A stretch of DNA of 64,000 nucleotides from positions 1-64,000 of the forward strand of contig NZ_JACAKB010000007.1 of assembly GCF_030326305.1 (NCBI RefSeq), in the 5' to 3' direction. Origin of the DNA: Myroides odoratimimus. Lineage in GTDB: Bacteria; Bacteroidota; Bacteroidia; Flavobacteriales; Flavobacteriaceae. The notes under the pieces are model-generated. The model was not told where the DNA came from and searched no databases. It was given only the letters and a program-made list of their open reading frames with translations. Below are positions 1 through 7,891 of the stretch, in pieces (positions within the stretch are counted from its first letter, which is position 1; every line of letters starts with the position of its first letter). The position numbers and the translations under genes were made by a program.

Positions 1-74
1 GTCGGTTAACACTTCCTGCTGTAATGGCGTGTTCGGGACTTACACCCTAGAGTTATCACCCATGCTGGGCACAC
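1..74 (-). mobile_element. Group II intron, bacterial class C type, 5' end (partial)
   Basis: Read on the minus strand from position 74, the sequence begins GTGTGCCCAGCATGGGTG and continues with AGGGTGTAAGTCCCGAAC (about 27-45). This closely resembles the start of domain I of class C group II introns (GUGYGCCCGGCAUGGGUG, then AGGGUGAGAGUCCCGAAC). The intron runs off the left edge, so its reverse transcriptase ORF and domains V/VI are outside the window. It begins seven bases after the T-tract of the terC terminator, in the same orientation, which is the preferred target of class C introns. The family call is from memory of the consensus; the exact boundary at 74 is inferred from the GTGTG start. 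Confidence 0.82.
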
Positions 75-80
75 ATATAG

Positions 81-114
81 AAAAAGCCCTTCTAGTGTAC
101 TAGAAGGGCTTTTT
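81..114 (-). terminator. Intrinsic terminator of terC
   Basis: Perfect inverted repeat with arms AAAAAGCCCTTCTAG (81-95) and CTAGAAGGGCTTTTT (100-114) around the loop TGTA. It lies 15 bases beyond the terC stop and gives a T-tract on the minus strand. It also appears to be the insertion target of the group II intron. Confidence 0.9.
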
Positions 115-129
115 CATAATATATTATTA

Positions 130-1119
130 TTAATTTATTGATTCTTTTTTAGGAGGAAACATAAATGAAGCTACAACTGATAGGACTAATACCCCTCCAA
201 TAATACTTAATGATACTAATGACTCTACATGGTAGAATGGAGATACTATCATCTTGATTCCAATAAAAGATAAAATAATTGCTAAACCATACTTTAACTT
301 AGAGAATCTATCCATGAAGTTAGCTAACAAGAAGTACAGTGATCTCAATCCTAAAATTGCAAAGATATTAGAGGTGTATAAGATAAATGGATCATCTGGT
401 GCGATAGCAAAAATAGCTGGTATACTATCTACTGCAAAGATCACGTCTGTAAACTCTATCACCATTAATGCTACGAATAATGGTGTTACCATACGTACTC
501 CATTTTTTACAGTAAAGAACTTCTCACCATCATACTCATCACTTACCTTAAAGAACTTATGCACCATACGTACAGCAAAATTCTTAGACAAGTCTTCATT
601 CTCATCGTGTTCCTCCTTTGCAAACCAAGACTTAATACCCGAAATCAATAAGAAGACACCAAATATGGTCAATACTACATTAATCTCCACAGTTCTACCG
701 AATAATTCCATTGCAGGTAGATAAGTATGATTAATAATCTCTACACCAGCAAATATAAAGATTGCTCTAAAGACTAATGCTCCTAAAATACCCCAGAATA
801 ACACTCTGTGGTGTAATTCTTTTGGAACCTTAAAGAAGGTAAATACCAATATAAATACAAATAAATTATCTACTGATAATGCTTTTTCTATCCAATAAGC
901 TGATTGAAACCTTGCAAAGTTTTCAAAGTCTAGGTAATAATAAATTACTCCACTAAAGCACATCGCCAGACCTACCCAAACGGCCGTCCAAATAAGCGCT
1001 TCTTTTGTTGATACAGTGTGACTGTGTTTATTGAATACTCCTAAGTCTAAAAGTAGCATAATAATAACGACTACTCCAAATACCCCTAATAATACAGGGT
1101 GATTGATTAAATGATCCAT
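130..1119 (-). CDS. TerC/Alx-family integral membrane protein
   Basis: This 329-residue inner-membrane protein has about eight or nine hydrophobic segments. The TerC signature is visible as EKALSVDNLFVF near residues 78-89 and EFTDVIFAVDSIPAIFA near 218-234, with acidic residues inside membrane spans that are thought to handle metal ions. Family members (Alx, MeeF/MeeY) act in manganese export or tellurite resistance; which applies here cannot be told. No tellurite genes are nearby, so a metal-homeostasis role is more likely. No yybP-ykoY manganese riboswitch is present: the promoter lies only about 20 bases from the ATG. The gene is monocistronic with its own terminator. Confidence 0.9.
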   Translation of the reverse strand: MDHLINHPVLLGVFGVVVIIMLLLDLGVFNKHSHTVSTKEALIWTAVWVGLAMCFSGVIYYYLDFENFARFQSAYWIEKALSVDNLFVFILVFTFFKVPKELHHRVLFWGILGALVFRAIFIFAGVEIINHTYLPAMELFGRTVEINVVLTIFGVFLLISGIKSWFAKEEHDENEDLSKNFAVRMVHKFFKVSDEYDGEKFFTVKNGVRMVTPLFVALMVIEFTDVIFAVDSIPAIFAIAPDDPFILYTSNIFAILGLRSLYFLLANFMDRFSKLKYGLAIILSFIGIKMIVSPFYHVESLVSLSIIGGVLVLSVVASFMFPPKKESIN

Positions 1120-1138
1120 CTTTTAATTTTTTACTCGA

Positions 1139-1167
1139 CAAAACTAAATGGAATAATCTCCCCCAAG
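1139..1167 (-). promoter_or_regulatory. Bacteroidota-type promoter of terC
   Basis: Minus strand: -7 box TAGTTTTG (1146-1139), matching TAnnTTTG, with CTTG (1167-1164) 17 bases upstream as the -33 element. The predicted start of transcription leaves a very short leader before the ATG at 1119. Confidence 0.6.
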
Positions 1168-1233
1168 AGAATACACCATAACTAATAGTAAATCAACAAA
1201 TTACAAACAAACTTTCGAATATCAAAAATACAA

Positions 1234-1270
1234 CTAAAAAAAATAACTTATTGAAAAACAATAAGTTATT
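1234..1270 (-). terminator. Intrinsic terminator of gpsA
   Basis: Arms AATAACTTATTG (1242-1253) and CAATAAGTTATT (1259-1270) form a 12-bp stem, followed on the minus strand by a run of T (positions 1241-1234). It lies about 50 bases after the gpsA stop. Confidence 0.8.
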
Positions 1271-1317
1271 TTAATTTTTTAGAATAAAACCTAAACACGG
1301 CTAAATCTATATTTTTT

Positions 1318-2313
1318 TTAATCTAATTTCTCAGTAAGTTTTCTGAATACCTTTTTAGGATCTTTTCCATTGTATAAGATATCATATACCGCATTGATTA
1401 TCGGAGTCTTAGCACCATATTGCTTATTTAGTTCATAAGCACTTTTAGAGGCATAGTACCCTTCTGCGATCATATTCATCTCCATTTGAGCTGACTTTAC
1501 AGTATATCCCTTACCTATCATATTACCAAACATACGGTTACGAGAAAACAGAGAATACCCTGTTACTAATAAATCTCCTAAATAGGCAGAGTTATTAATA
1601 TTACGTTTCATTCTATGCACTTTCTTAATGAATTTTTTCATCTCACGGATAGCATTACTCATCAGTAGAGCTTGAAAGTTATCTCCATAGCCAAGACCGT
1701 GAGCGATACCACATGCTACAGCATAAATATTCTTTAATACTGCTGCATACTCTGTACCGATAATATCATCTGTTGTTTTCGCTTTAATATAATGACTACT
1801 TACACAGTTAGATATTGTCTTAGCATACTCTTCAGTCTGACAAGCAATCGTTAAATAAGATAGTCGTTCTAATGCCACCTCTTCAGCATGACATGGTCCA
1901 GTGATTACTGCAATGTTCTCGTATGGTACATTATAAGTTTGATGGAAGTGCTCTCCTACGATAAGACTCGTCTCAGGGATAATCCCTTTAATCGCAGAGA
2001 CGATAACTTTCCCTTCTAAACTAACATGTAGTCTACTCATCTCCTGTGACAAGAACGCAGACGGAATAGCAAAGATTACATAATCCGCATAAGATATTGC
2101 CTTGTTTATATCATTCGTCAATCTTAATTGCTCTACATCAAATTCTACAGAACTAAGATAATTAGGATTGTGATAATTAACTTTTATCTCTTCTAATGCA
2201 GATTCGTTACGCATATACCAAGCAATCTCAGTTAGGTTTTCGCTCAACATTTTTACTATAGCAGTAGCCCAGCTCCCACCACCTATAACTGCAATTTTCG
2301 GATATTCATTCAT
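1318..2313 (-). CDS. gpsA: NAD(P)H-dependent glycerol-3-phosphate dehydrogenase
   Basis: Reduces dihydroxyacetone phosphate to sn-glycerol 3-phosphate in the cytoplasm, the entry to phospholipid synthesis. The 331 residues are full length. The N-terminal Rossmann motif GGGSWATA is at residues 11-18, followed by FAIPSAF and SAIKGI; the conserved GPCHAEEVA is near 139, and the catalytic lysine lies in YAAVLKNIYAV near 195. The usual GNNTKAAL substrate loop is replaced by GYGDNFQALLMSNA; I believe this variant is normal in Bacteroidota. A promoter lies just upstream and a terminator downstream, so it is probably transcribed alone. Confidence 0.95.
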   Translation of the reverse strand: MNEYPKIAVIGGGSWATAIVKMLSENLTEIAWYMRNESALEEIKVNYHNPNYLSSVEFDVEQLRLTNDINKAISYADYVIFAIPSAFLSQEMSRLHVSLEGKVIVSAIKGIIPETSLIVGEHFHQTYNVPYENIAVITGPCHAEEVALERLSYLTIACQTEEYAKTISNCVSSHYIKAKTTDDIIGTEYAAVLKNIYAVACGIAHGLGYGDNFQALLMSNAIREMKKFIKKVHRMKRNINNSAYLGDLLVTGYSLFSRNRMFGNMIGKGYTVKSAQMEMNMIAEGYYASKSAYELNKQYGAKTPIINAVYDILYNGKDPKKVFRKLTEKLD

Positions 2314-2334
2314 ACACTAAATTTATTAGTTGGT

Positions 2335-2342
2335 CAAAAGTA
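2335..2342 (-). promoter_or_regulatory. Promoter -7 box of gpsA
   Basis: Minus strand TACTTTTG, a full match to TAnnTTTG, 21 bases before the gpsA ATG. A TTG lies about 20 bases further upstream. Confidence 0.55.
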
Positions 2343-2591
2343 AGTAAAAAACACATTGCAAACAATTAGAACAACAATAGCTTAAGCTGAAAAAACACAT
2401 CATTTATTCAATAAATATTGAAATAAATCTAACTTTAACTCAGAAACAAGCTGATAAAAAACACTTTTATTTGCATATTCTCATTTTAGTTTAATTAAAA
2501 ACAAAGCATATACCTTCTCATTCCGTGACCAATTTTAGATTAAATTAACAGTATATAAGATATACTGCTAAATATACTTCACATTAAACAT
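2343..2591. other. Non-coding AT-rich spacer between gpsA and the alcohol dehydrogenase
   Basis: Holds the gpsA promoter on one side and the alcohol dehydrogenase terminator on the other. I see no ORF with a coding look, no RNA gene and no repeat in the remainder. Confidence 0.6.
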
Positions 2592-2635
2592 AAAAAAGAA
2601 AAGCACATTCACCATTGCAGTAAATATGCTTCTCT
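2592..2635 (-). terminator. Probable terminator of the iron alcohol dehydrogenase
   Basis: An imperfect stem on the minus strand pairs AGAAGCATATTTAC with GTGAATGTGC and TTTTCT (G-U pairs and a small bulge), followed by a T-run at 2597-2592. It sits just after the stop codon of the gene ending at 2642. Confidence 0.6.
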
Positions 2636-2641
2636 ATAGAA

Positions 2642-3799
2642 TTATAAACTCAGTTTGACTATTTCTCTTACTTTGTCAATTGTTATATTTTTCTTTTCTC
2701 CCATTGCTCGCCATCCCCTTTCATTAAATCGTTCAGCAATCCACTCTACCGCCTTCTCTCCATCTTCAGTATAATCACTCAATTTAGTAGCAACTCCTAG
2801 AGAATGAAAGAACATTACCATACGCTCTATAGCCAGTCTAGCTACCTCATCATCACTACCCTCTAGAGTAAATACTCGCTTACCTAATTGAGCTAATTTC
2901 TCTTTCTTCGTTTCGAACATCACACTATATAGATTAGGGCCTATAATAGCTAATGTACGACCGTGATCTATACCATATAACACAGTCAACTCATGACCAA
3001 TGGCATGTGTCACCCAATCTTCTTTTACTCCTTTCGATATTAACCCATTTAGAGCCATCGTACAGCACCACATATAGTTCATCGCTGCATCATAATCAGT
3101 AGGATCCTTTAATATCTTAGGAGCTACTTCTATTAAGGTCTGTAGGATACTCTCCGCAAACCTATCTTGTAAAGGTGCTCCTTGAGGGAACGTAAGGTAC
3201 TGCTCTAATACATGAACGAAAGCATCTGTTATACCATTAGCAATCTGCTTCTCTGGCAAAGAAGCAATCACAGTAGGATCACATACAGAAAACACAGGGT
3301 ACAATACCTCTCCTGAGAATGATAACTTCTCTTGTGTAGCCTCTATCGTTACCACCGCGCCACAGTTCATCTCACTACCTGTAGCAGGCAATGTCAGTAT
3401 TGCACCATAAGGCATAGCCTTCCAGTTTACATTTAGTTTTTTCTGAATAATATCTATAGCCTCTCCTTCAAAGTGCACAGCTGCAGAGATAAACTTAACT
3501 CCATCTATCACACTTCCTCCTCCTACACCTAAGATAAAGTCAACCTTTTCTTTCTTAATCAAATCAACAGCTTTCACTAATGTCTCATATCGAGGATTAG
3601 GTTCTACTCCCGAAAACTCAACTACTTCATACCCTACTAAAGCTTTTATCACTTGATCATAAACACCATTCTTCTTAATACTTCCTCCACCGTATACTAC
3701 CAGTACTTTATTTTTTTTATCGATTAGATTAGCTATCTCACCTATCTGTCCTTTCCCGTACAATAAACGAGTAGGGTTATATAATTCAAAATTCAACAT
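2642..3799 (-). CDS. Iron-containing alcohol dehydrogenase, YqhD/BdhA-like
   Basis: A group III metal-dependent alcohol dehydrogenase of 385 residues, the family's usual length. The nucleotide-binding GVGGGSVIDG lies near residues 91-100 and TLPATGSEMN near 136-145. The metal ligands can be read as Asp and His in ITDAFVHVLEQY (about 190-201) and two His in HAIGHELTVLYGIDHGR (about 265-281). The overall pattern is closest to YqhD/BdhA, which reduce a broad range of aldehydes with NADPH; the substrate here is unknown. It stands alone, about 80 bases from nadD with a terminator between them. Confidence 0.9.
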   Translation of the reverse strand: MLNFELYNPTRLLYGKGQIGEIANLIDKKNKVLVVYGGGSIKKNGVYDQVIKALVGYEVVEFSGVEPNPRYETLVKAVDLIKKEKVDFILGVGGGSVIDGVKFISAAVHFEGEAIDIIQKKLNVNWKAMPYGAILTLPATGSEMNCGAVVTIEATQEKLSFSGEVLYPVFSVCDPTVIASLPEKQIANGITDAFVHVLEQYLTFPQGAPLQDRFAESILQTLIEVAPKILKDPTDYDAAMNYMWCCTMALNGLISKGVKEDWVTHAIGHELTVLYGIDHGRTLAIIGPNLYSVMFETKKEKLAQLGKRVFTLEGSDDEVARLAIERMVMFFHSLGVATKLSDYTEDGEKAVEWIAERFNERGWRAMGEKKNITIDKVREIVKLSL

Positions 3800-3827
3800 A
3801 ACTACTTTCTTTTTATCTTATAAAATT

Positions 3828-3856
3828 AAAAAAAGGAATGCAATTGCATTCCTTTT
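3828..3856 (-). terminator. Intrinsic terminator of the yicC-gmk-nadD operon
   Basis: A perfect palindrome with half-site AAAAGGAATGCAA (3831-3843) and a T-run on the minus strand, about 20 bases beyond the nadD stop. Confidence 0.85.
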
Positions 3857-3877
3857 ATAGTATTAAATTCTATTTAA

Positions 3878-4465
3878 TTATTTCTTATAAAACAAGTTGT
3901 GGTCTATATACTTCCACACTTCTTTATCGAGTAGAGGCATAATATTCTTCCCCTCTTTAATAGAGTCTCTAATAAACGTAGCGGATATCTCCATGATTGG
4001 TGCATTCTCTACTAGGTGTATATTAGGGCGATCTAGAAGAGGATTAGCCTCCTCTTTACCACTGAATATACGAGGATAGACATAGATAGGATAACGCTCT
4101 AATAGCACCTCATAGTTCTTCCACTTAGGCAGGCTGTCTAGATTGTCTTGTCCCATTAATAAACTAAACTCGTGTTTAGGATAGCGCTCATGTAGATGCG
4201 CCATCGTATTCACAGTATAATTAGGTTGTGGCAAATTAAACTCTACGTCAGAAGGCTTGATATAATCATAATCAGTCGTAGCCAAATTAACCATATGTAT
4301 CCTGTGAAAATCTTCTAATAGACCTTTCTTTTTCTTTAAAGGACTATGAGGAGTTACCACCATCCATACCTCATCTAAGTCAGTGTACTGCACCATATGG
4401 TTAGCAATAACTAAATGACCGATATGAATAGGATTAAATGTTCCAAAATACAACCCTACCTTCAT
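3878..4465 (-). CDS. nadD: Nicotinate-nucleotide adenylyltransferase
   Basis: Transfers AMP from ATP to nicotinate mononucleotide, making deamido-NAD for NAD synthesis. The protein has 195 residues. The nucleotidyltransferase motif GTFNPIHIGH is at residues 8-17 (HIGH at 14-17), and ISATFIR near 160 is the family's second ATP-contact motif. The substrate-specific MGQDNL and LPKW sequences typical of NadD are at about 104-115. It is the last gene of an operon with gmk (10 bases apart) and yicC, an arrangement I recall as common in Flavobacteriia. Confidence 0.95.
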   Translation of the reverse strand: MKVGLYFGTFNPIHIGHLVIANHMVQYTDLDEVWMVVTPHSPLKKKKGLLEDFHRIHMVNLATTDYDYIKPSDVEFNLPQPNYTVNTMAHLHERYPKHEFSLLMGQDNLDSLPKWKNYEVLLERYPIYVYPRIFSGKEEANPLLDRPNIHLVENAPIMEISATFIRDSIKEGKNIMPLLDKEVWKYIDHNLFYKK

Positions 4466-4475
4466 ACTTATCTTC

Positions 4476-5045
4476 TTACTTTATAAAGTTTTTAACCAAT
4501 TCTACAGCCTCATTCTTAGCTGTATCTAAGTCGTAATTCTTAATAATCATATCAAACTGAGGAGCTGTAGCTAATTCTACTGAAGCTTTTGCAATACGCA
4601 TATTGATCTTATCTTCACTCTCTGTAGAACGTTTCTTAAGACGAATTTTCAATTCATCGATACTAGGTGGCTTCACAAATACTGCTAAGGTCTCATCAGG
4701 GAACTTACGCTTAATACGAAGACCTCCTGCTACATCGATATCGAATATTACATTCTTACCTTCTGCCCACAGACGCTCTACTTCACTACTAAGTGTACCA
4801 TAGAAGTTATCTCTATATACCTCTTCCCATTCTAAGAACTTCTCCCCTTTTATGTTTTGTTTAAACTCTTCAAGAGAAATAAAATAGTAATCTTTACCAT
4901 TCACCTCTTCCCCCCTTGGTTCACGAGATGTACAAGAGATAGAGAATGCTAGGTTCAAATCTTCTTGTTCTAATAAATGTCTTACTATTGTAGTTTTACC
5001 TGAACCAGATGGAGCAGAGAAAACGATTAATTTACCTCTTTGCAT
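4476..5045 (-). CDS. gmk: Guanylate kinase
   Basis: Phosphorylates GMP to GDP with ATP; essential for GTP and dGTP supply. In 189 residues it shows the P-loop SAPSGSGKT at 10-18, the GMP-binding TSREPRGEEVNGKDYYF region at about 39-55, and the lid region KKRSTESEDKINMRI near 137-151. It lies between yicC (30 bases upstream) and nadD (10 bases downstream). Confidence 0.97.
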   Translation of the reverse strand: MQRGKLIVFSAPSGSGKTTIVRHLLEQEDLNLAFSISCTSREPRGEEVNGKDYYFISLEEFKQNIKGEKFLEWEEVYRDNFYGTLSSEVERLWAEGKNVIFDIDVAGGLRIKRKFPDETLAVFVKPPSIDELKIRLKKRSTESEDKINMRIAKASVELATAPQFDMIIKNYDLDTAKNEAVELVKNFIK

Positions 5046-5075
5046 AATAATATTCTGTCGTGTTGTATATATAAA

Positions 5076-5936
5076 CTAAAGTACGTTTAGTACTTGCTCT
5101 TTTATCTTCTCTAGTTCATCTTTCATCTTTACCACTATTTTTTGCATCTCAGCGTGGTTAGATTTAGATCCCATAGTATTAATCTCACGTCCCATCTCCT
5201 GACCGATAAACCCAAGTTTACGACCATTAGCCTCAGCTCCTTCTAGTGTTTCGATGAAGTAATCTAAGTGTTTGCTCAGACGTACTTTTTCTTCAGTGAT
5301 ATCCATCTTCTCTAGATAGTAAATCACCTCTTGCTCATATCTGTTCTCATCGATATTTAACTGAAGTTCTACTAAATTCGTACGCAACCTTTCTTTTACA
5401 GTCACGATACGCTCTTTGTCTAATACAGCTACCTCATCCATATACTTGCGGATGTTACCGATACGCAGTCTGAAGTCTTGTTCTAATGAAGCTCCTTCAC
5501 TAGCGCGGAACTCCTTCATATTAGCGATAGCCTCAGTGATAACCTTTTCTATCTCTTTCCACTCATTCTCGTCTAGCTCAGCACGCTCTACTTTTAATGC
5601 ATCAGGCATACGCACAGCCATCTTCATAAGCTCTGTAGCATCTGCATCAGGGATAATCTCCTTCATTTGATCAATATATGCCATCACGATAGGGCCATTA
5701 ATCTTATTAGAAGTTTCTTCTGCTGTAATCTCACTATATAATGAGAAGTCTACTTTACCACGCTCTATTTCTTGTGCTATAAGATTACGAAGAGGTAGTT
5801 CTTTCTCTCTATACATCAAAGGCAATCTAACATTTAGATCTAAGCTTTTGCTATTAAGCGATTTTACTTCTACTGTGATTTTCTTTGTTGGTAATTGCAA
5901 ACATGCCTTACCAAATCCTGTCATCGATTGTATCAT
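5076..5936 (-). CDS. YicC/YloC-family endoribonuclease
   Basis: The 286-residue protein opens with the diagnostic MIQSMTGFGKA and ends with the conserved domain of unknown function DUF1732, seen as KLGFIGQEMGREINTMGSK near residues 240-258. E. coli YicC is an endoribonuclease implicated in sRNA (RyhB) turnover; that activity is inferred here only from the family. The middle is rich in charged helical sequence. It is the promoter-proximal gene of yicC-gmk-nadD, with a TACCTTTG -7 box about 21 bases before the ATG. Confidence 0.93.
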   Translation of the reverse strand: MIQSMTGFGKACLQLPTKKITVEVKSLNSKSLDLNVRLPLMYREKELPLRNLIAQEIERGKVDFSLYSEITAEETSNKINGPIVMAYIDQMKEIIPDADATELMKMAVRMPDALKVERAELDENEWKEIEKVITEAIANMKEFRASEGASLEQDFRLRIGNIRKYMDEVAVLDKERIVTVKERLRTNLVELQLNIDENRYEQEVIYYLEKMDITEEKVRLSKHLDYFIETLEGAEANGRKLGFIGQEMGREINTMGSKSNHAEMQKIVVKMKDELEKIKEQVLNVL

Positions 5937-5956
5937 ATATTAAAAAATAATAGCTA

Positions 5957-5964
5957 CAAAGGTA
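5957..5964 (-). promoter_or_regulatory. Promoter -7 box of yicC-gmk-nadD
   Basis: Minus strand TACCTTTG, full match to TAnnTTTG, 21 bases before the yicC start. No clear TTTG element is seen upstream. Confidence 0.5.
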
Positions 5965-6145
5965 ACAAAATCATTACTAACTGACTTATAAATAGCACAA
6001 AATACTGTCTATAAGATTACAGATTATCGCTAAGTCAATATATTGGTGATAATACACCTGTTTATCATCTATAACTTCAAATAAAAGGTATTATAGTAGT
6101 AAACACATTCATACCCAAAACAATAAAAACAAGTTATATATACAT
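5965..6145. other. AT-rich spacer upstream of yicC
   Basis: I see no ORF, RNA gene or repeat here. Together with the terminator at 6146-6174 and the coding remnant at 6191-6529 it makes up a 683-base gap between yicC and the next complete gene. Confidence 0.5.
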
Positions 6146-6174
6146 AAAAAAAGAGAGCCATATAGCTCTCTTTT
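6146..6174 (-). terminator. Orphan intrinsic terminator
   Basis: Arms AAGAGAGC (6151-6158) and GCTCTCTT (6165-6172) around CATATA, with a T-run on the minus strand. No intact gene lies immediately upstream on that strand; it follows the coding remnant at 6191-6529, which it probably once served. Confidence 0.7.
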
Positions 6175-6190
6175 GTGTTTTATACTCCTA

Positions 6191-6529
6191 TTATTTGTTC
6201 GTTCCATCACCTAGAATAGGAGATAACCAAAACAACCATAACTATGAACTATGCCTTCTAAGTCCTTATTTAGACCACCACAATCTACAAAGTCAGCAAT
6301 AGTAAAAGTCGCGATGAAACTATGTGAATTAAATTTTTTACTAAAACAACCTAACCTTAACTCTTCTGTTTTAATTTAACCCCCAAACACTTAAAACTTT
6401 TTCTTTTCTTTTTTATAAAGGAATTAATAGCAATTCTTCCCTTTCGTCTTCGATATTAAGACAACAGGCATCACATTTGGTCACATCAAAAAAAGAATAT
6501 TTTTTTAAAAAAGAACACAAACAACACAT
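6191..6529 (-). pseudogene. Decayed coding remnant of unknown function
   Basis: Three stretches with a coding look lie one after the other on the minus strand in different frames. The first (6529-6413) reads from ATG and contains FFDVTKCDACCLNIEDEREE before a stop. The second (about 6374-6210) contains SHSFIATFTIADFVDCGG and NKDLEGIVHSYGCF but has no start codon. The third shifts frame near the end and reads FWLSPILGDGTNK to a stop at 6191. A terminator follows 17 bases later. Together this looks like an old gene broken by frameshifts and deletion. I recognise no family, and it could also be chance or a transcribed RNA. Confidence 0.35.
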
Positions 6530-6619
6530 AAACAGGTAGTTACACGTGTTAAAAATATACATAAAACACTAAAAAACCTATTTATATAGAAGTCAATCAG
6601 GAATAAAACAGTTCTTAAA

Positions 6620-7147
6620 CTACTTGATTAAGCTATAACATAATTGTACTAATCCTGATTCAAAAGACCTTGTATCCTCTAACTGTAACTTAGACTCTGG
6701 TATACCAATATCAAATAATCTAGTACCTCCACCTAACAATACTGGGATCAGAGAGATTACGATCTTATCTATGAGTCCATCCTTCAGTAATCTGTTAACT
6801 AACAGTGCTCCTCCATCGCAGAATATATCCTTGCCCTCTTGTGATTTCAGTTTAGATATTAATTCCTTCAGATCACCATTATAGAAAGTCACATTACCTT
6901 CTGTAGGTAAATTTTGTCTAGTCATTACATACGTCTCTTTATCCGCATGATGAAACCCATGTCCTTGACTTACTACCCAGTCATACGTACGTTTACCGAT
7001 CAAGACTGTATCTATAGTTTCTACAAAAGCGGCATAACCATAATCTTCTCCTTCTCGCTGTACAGCATCCAAGAAACTCAAATCATCCCCTGCTTTTGCG
7101 ATAAAACCATCCAAACTACTCGAAATGTATAATACTACCTGTCTCAT
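6620..7147 (-). CDS. Dihydrofolate reductase-fold protein (RibD C-terminal family)
   Basis: A 175-residue single-domain protein of the RibD_C/YyaP type, related to dihydrofolate reductase and the riboflavin reductase domain. Typical features are YISSSLDGFIA near 8-18, TVLIGKRTYDW near 47-57, FCDGGALLVNRLL near 108-120 and IPVLLGGGTRLF near 134-145. Such stand-alone proteins probably bind NADPH, but their substrates are mostly unknown. It has its own spacing on both sides and no operon partner. Confidence 0.85.
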   Translation of the reverse strand: MRQVVLYISSSLDGFIAKAGDDLSFLDAVQREGEDYGYAAFVETIDTVLIGKRTYDWVVSQGHGFHHADKETYVMTRQNLPTEGNVTFYNGDLKELISKLKSQEGKDIFCDGGALLVNRLLKDGLIDKIVISLIPVLLGGGTRLFDIGIPESKLQLEDTRSFESGLVQLCYSLIK

Positions 7148-7265
7148 ATATCTTTGATCTTAAAACACAAAATTGCAAACTTTTATCCTTTCCTAAACAA
7201 AAAATTACCTCAGCAGGTAAAAAACTTACCTGAAACGTTTATATAATTTATTAAATTTCAGTTAC

Positions 7266-7297
7266 AAAAAAAAGAGCCAGCACTTGCTGACTCTTTT
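7266..7297 (-). terminator. Intrinsic terminator of the trhO-trhP-ferredoxin operon
   Basis: Arms AAAGAGCCAGCA (7271-7282) and TGCTGACTCTTT (7285-7296) with one G-U pair and a long T-run on the minus strand, just after the stop of the ArsC-like gene at 7303. Confidence 0.8.
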
Positions 7298-7302
7298 CCT
7301 TA

Positions 7303-7668
7303 CTATTTATTCTTTACTTGTTCGATAGCAGCCTCTACTACTTTCTTACTATTCCCGACATAAATGTTACCATCGATAAACATTACTGGGCGATTTAGAA
7401 AAGTGTATTGCTCCAGAATAAGCTTTTTAAAATCATCTTCCTGAAGATTCTTGTCTTTTAATCCTTCGCTTTTGTACAGTTGAGCACGCTTATTGAATAG
7501 TTTTTCATAACTACCCACTTGCTTATACATCTCTTCTAACTGTGACTCTGTTACAGGATTCTTCTTGATTTCTTGTAGTTCAAACGTATCTAATTCAGGC
7601 ATTTCAGCCATAATACGCTTACATGTCGTACAAGTACTTAAATAATATATCTTTCTCATATTATACAT
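7303..7668 (-). CDS. ArsC/Spx-family thioredoxin-fold protein
   Basis: A 121-residue protein with the N-terminal CTTC pair (Cys13 and Cys16) of ArsC/Spx-like proteins and the later LNRPVMFIDGN stretch, whose Arg-Pro is conserved in the family. It could be an arsenate-reductase-like thiol enzyme or a redox partner; no arsenic genes are nearby. Its start overlaps the ferredoxin stop by eight bases, and a start at the fourth codon (7659) is possible. It is the last gene of the trhO-trhP-ferredoxin operon. Any role in tRNA modification would be inference from position alone. Confidence 0.82.
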   Translation of the reverse strand: MYNMRKIYYLSTCTTCKRIMAEMPELDTFELQEIKKNPVTESQLEEMYKQVGSYEKLFNKRAQLYKSEGLKDKNLQEDDFKKLILEQYTFLNRPVMFIDGNIYVGNSKKVVEAAIEQVKNK

Positions 7669-7891
7669 CTTTTACGGTAATGATATGTACTGGACAAACT
7701 TTCTCTGCTTGTTCACATGCCTCTAAAATAGTGTAATCTGGCGACTTAAGTGTATGAAATCCCTTATTATTCACAGATTTCAATAAGACAGTCTTTCCGT
7801 CTTTCTTAGACATCTGAAACTGCTGAGGAGCAACCTCAACACAATAATTACATCCGATACACTTATCGCGTTGTAGCGTGACTATGACCAT
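7661..7891 (-). CDS. Small 4Fe-4S ferredoxin
   Basis: A 76-residue protein with Cys11, Cys14 and Cys17 in CIGCNYC and Cys66 in VCPVHI, enough for one 4Fe-4S cluster; Cys59 is an extra cysteine. The second cluster motif of bacterial 2[4Fe-4S] ferredoxins is absent, so this is a monocluster ferredoxin. Its start overlaps the trhP stop by one base, which points to translational coupling. TrhP needs iron-sulfur chemistry, so a dedicated electron or cluster donor is a reasonable inference. Confidence 0.88.
   Translation of the reverse strand: MVIVTLQRDKCIGCNYCVEVAPQQFQMSKKDGKTVLLKSVNNKGFHTLKSPDYTILEACEQAEKVCPVHIITVKDV

Noticed and set aside
1120-1317. Possible yybP-ykoY manganese riboswitch upstream of terC (GGGGGAGA seen on the minus strand).
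   Set aside because: The G-run is part of the promoter spacer only about 50 bases from the ATG, and the paired loops of the riboswitch are missing.
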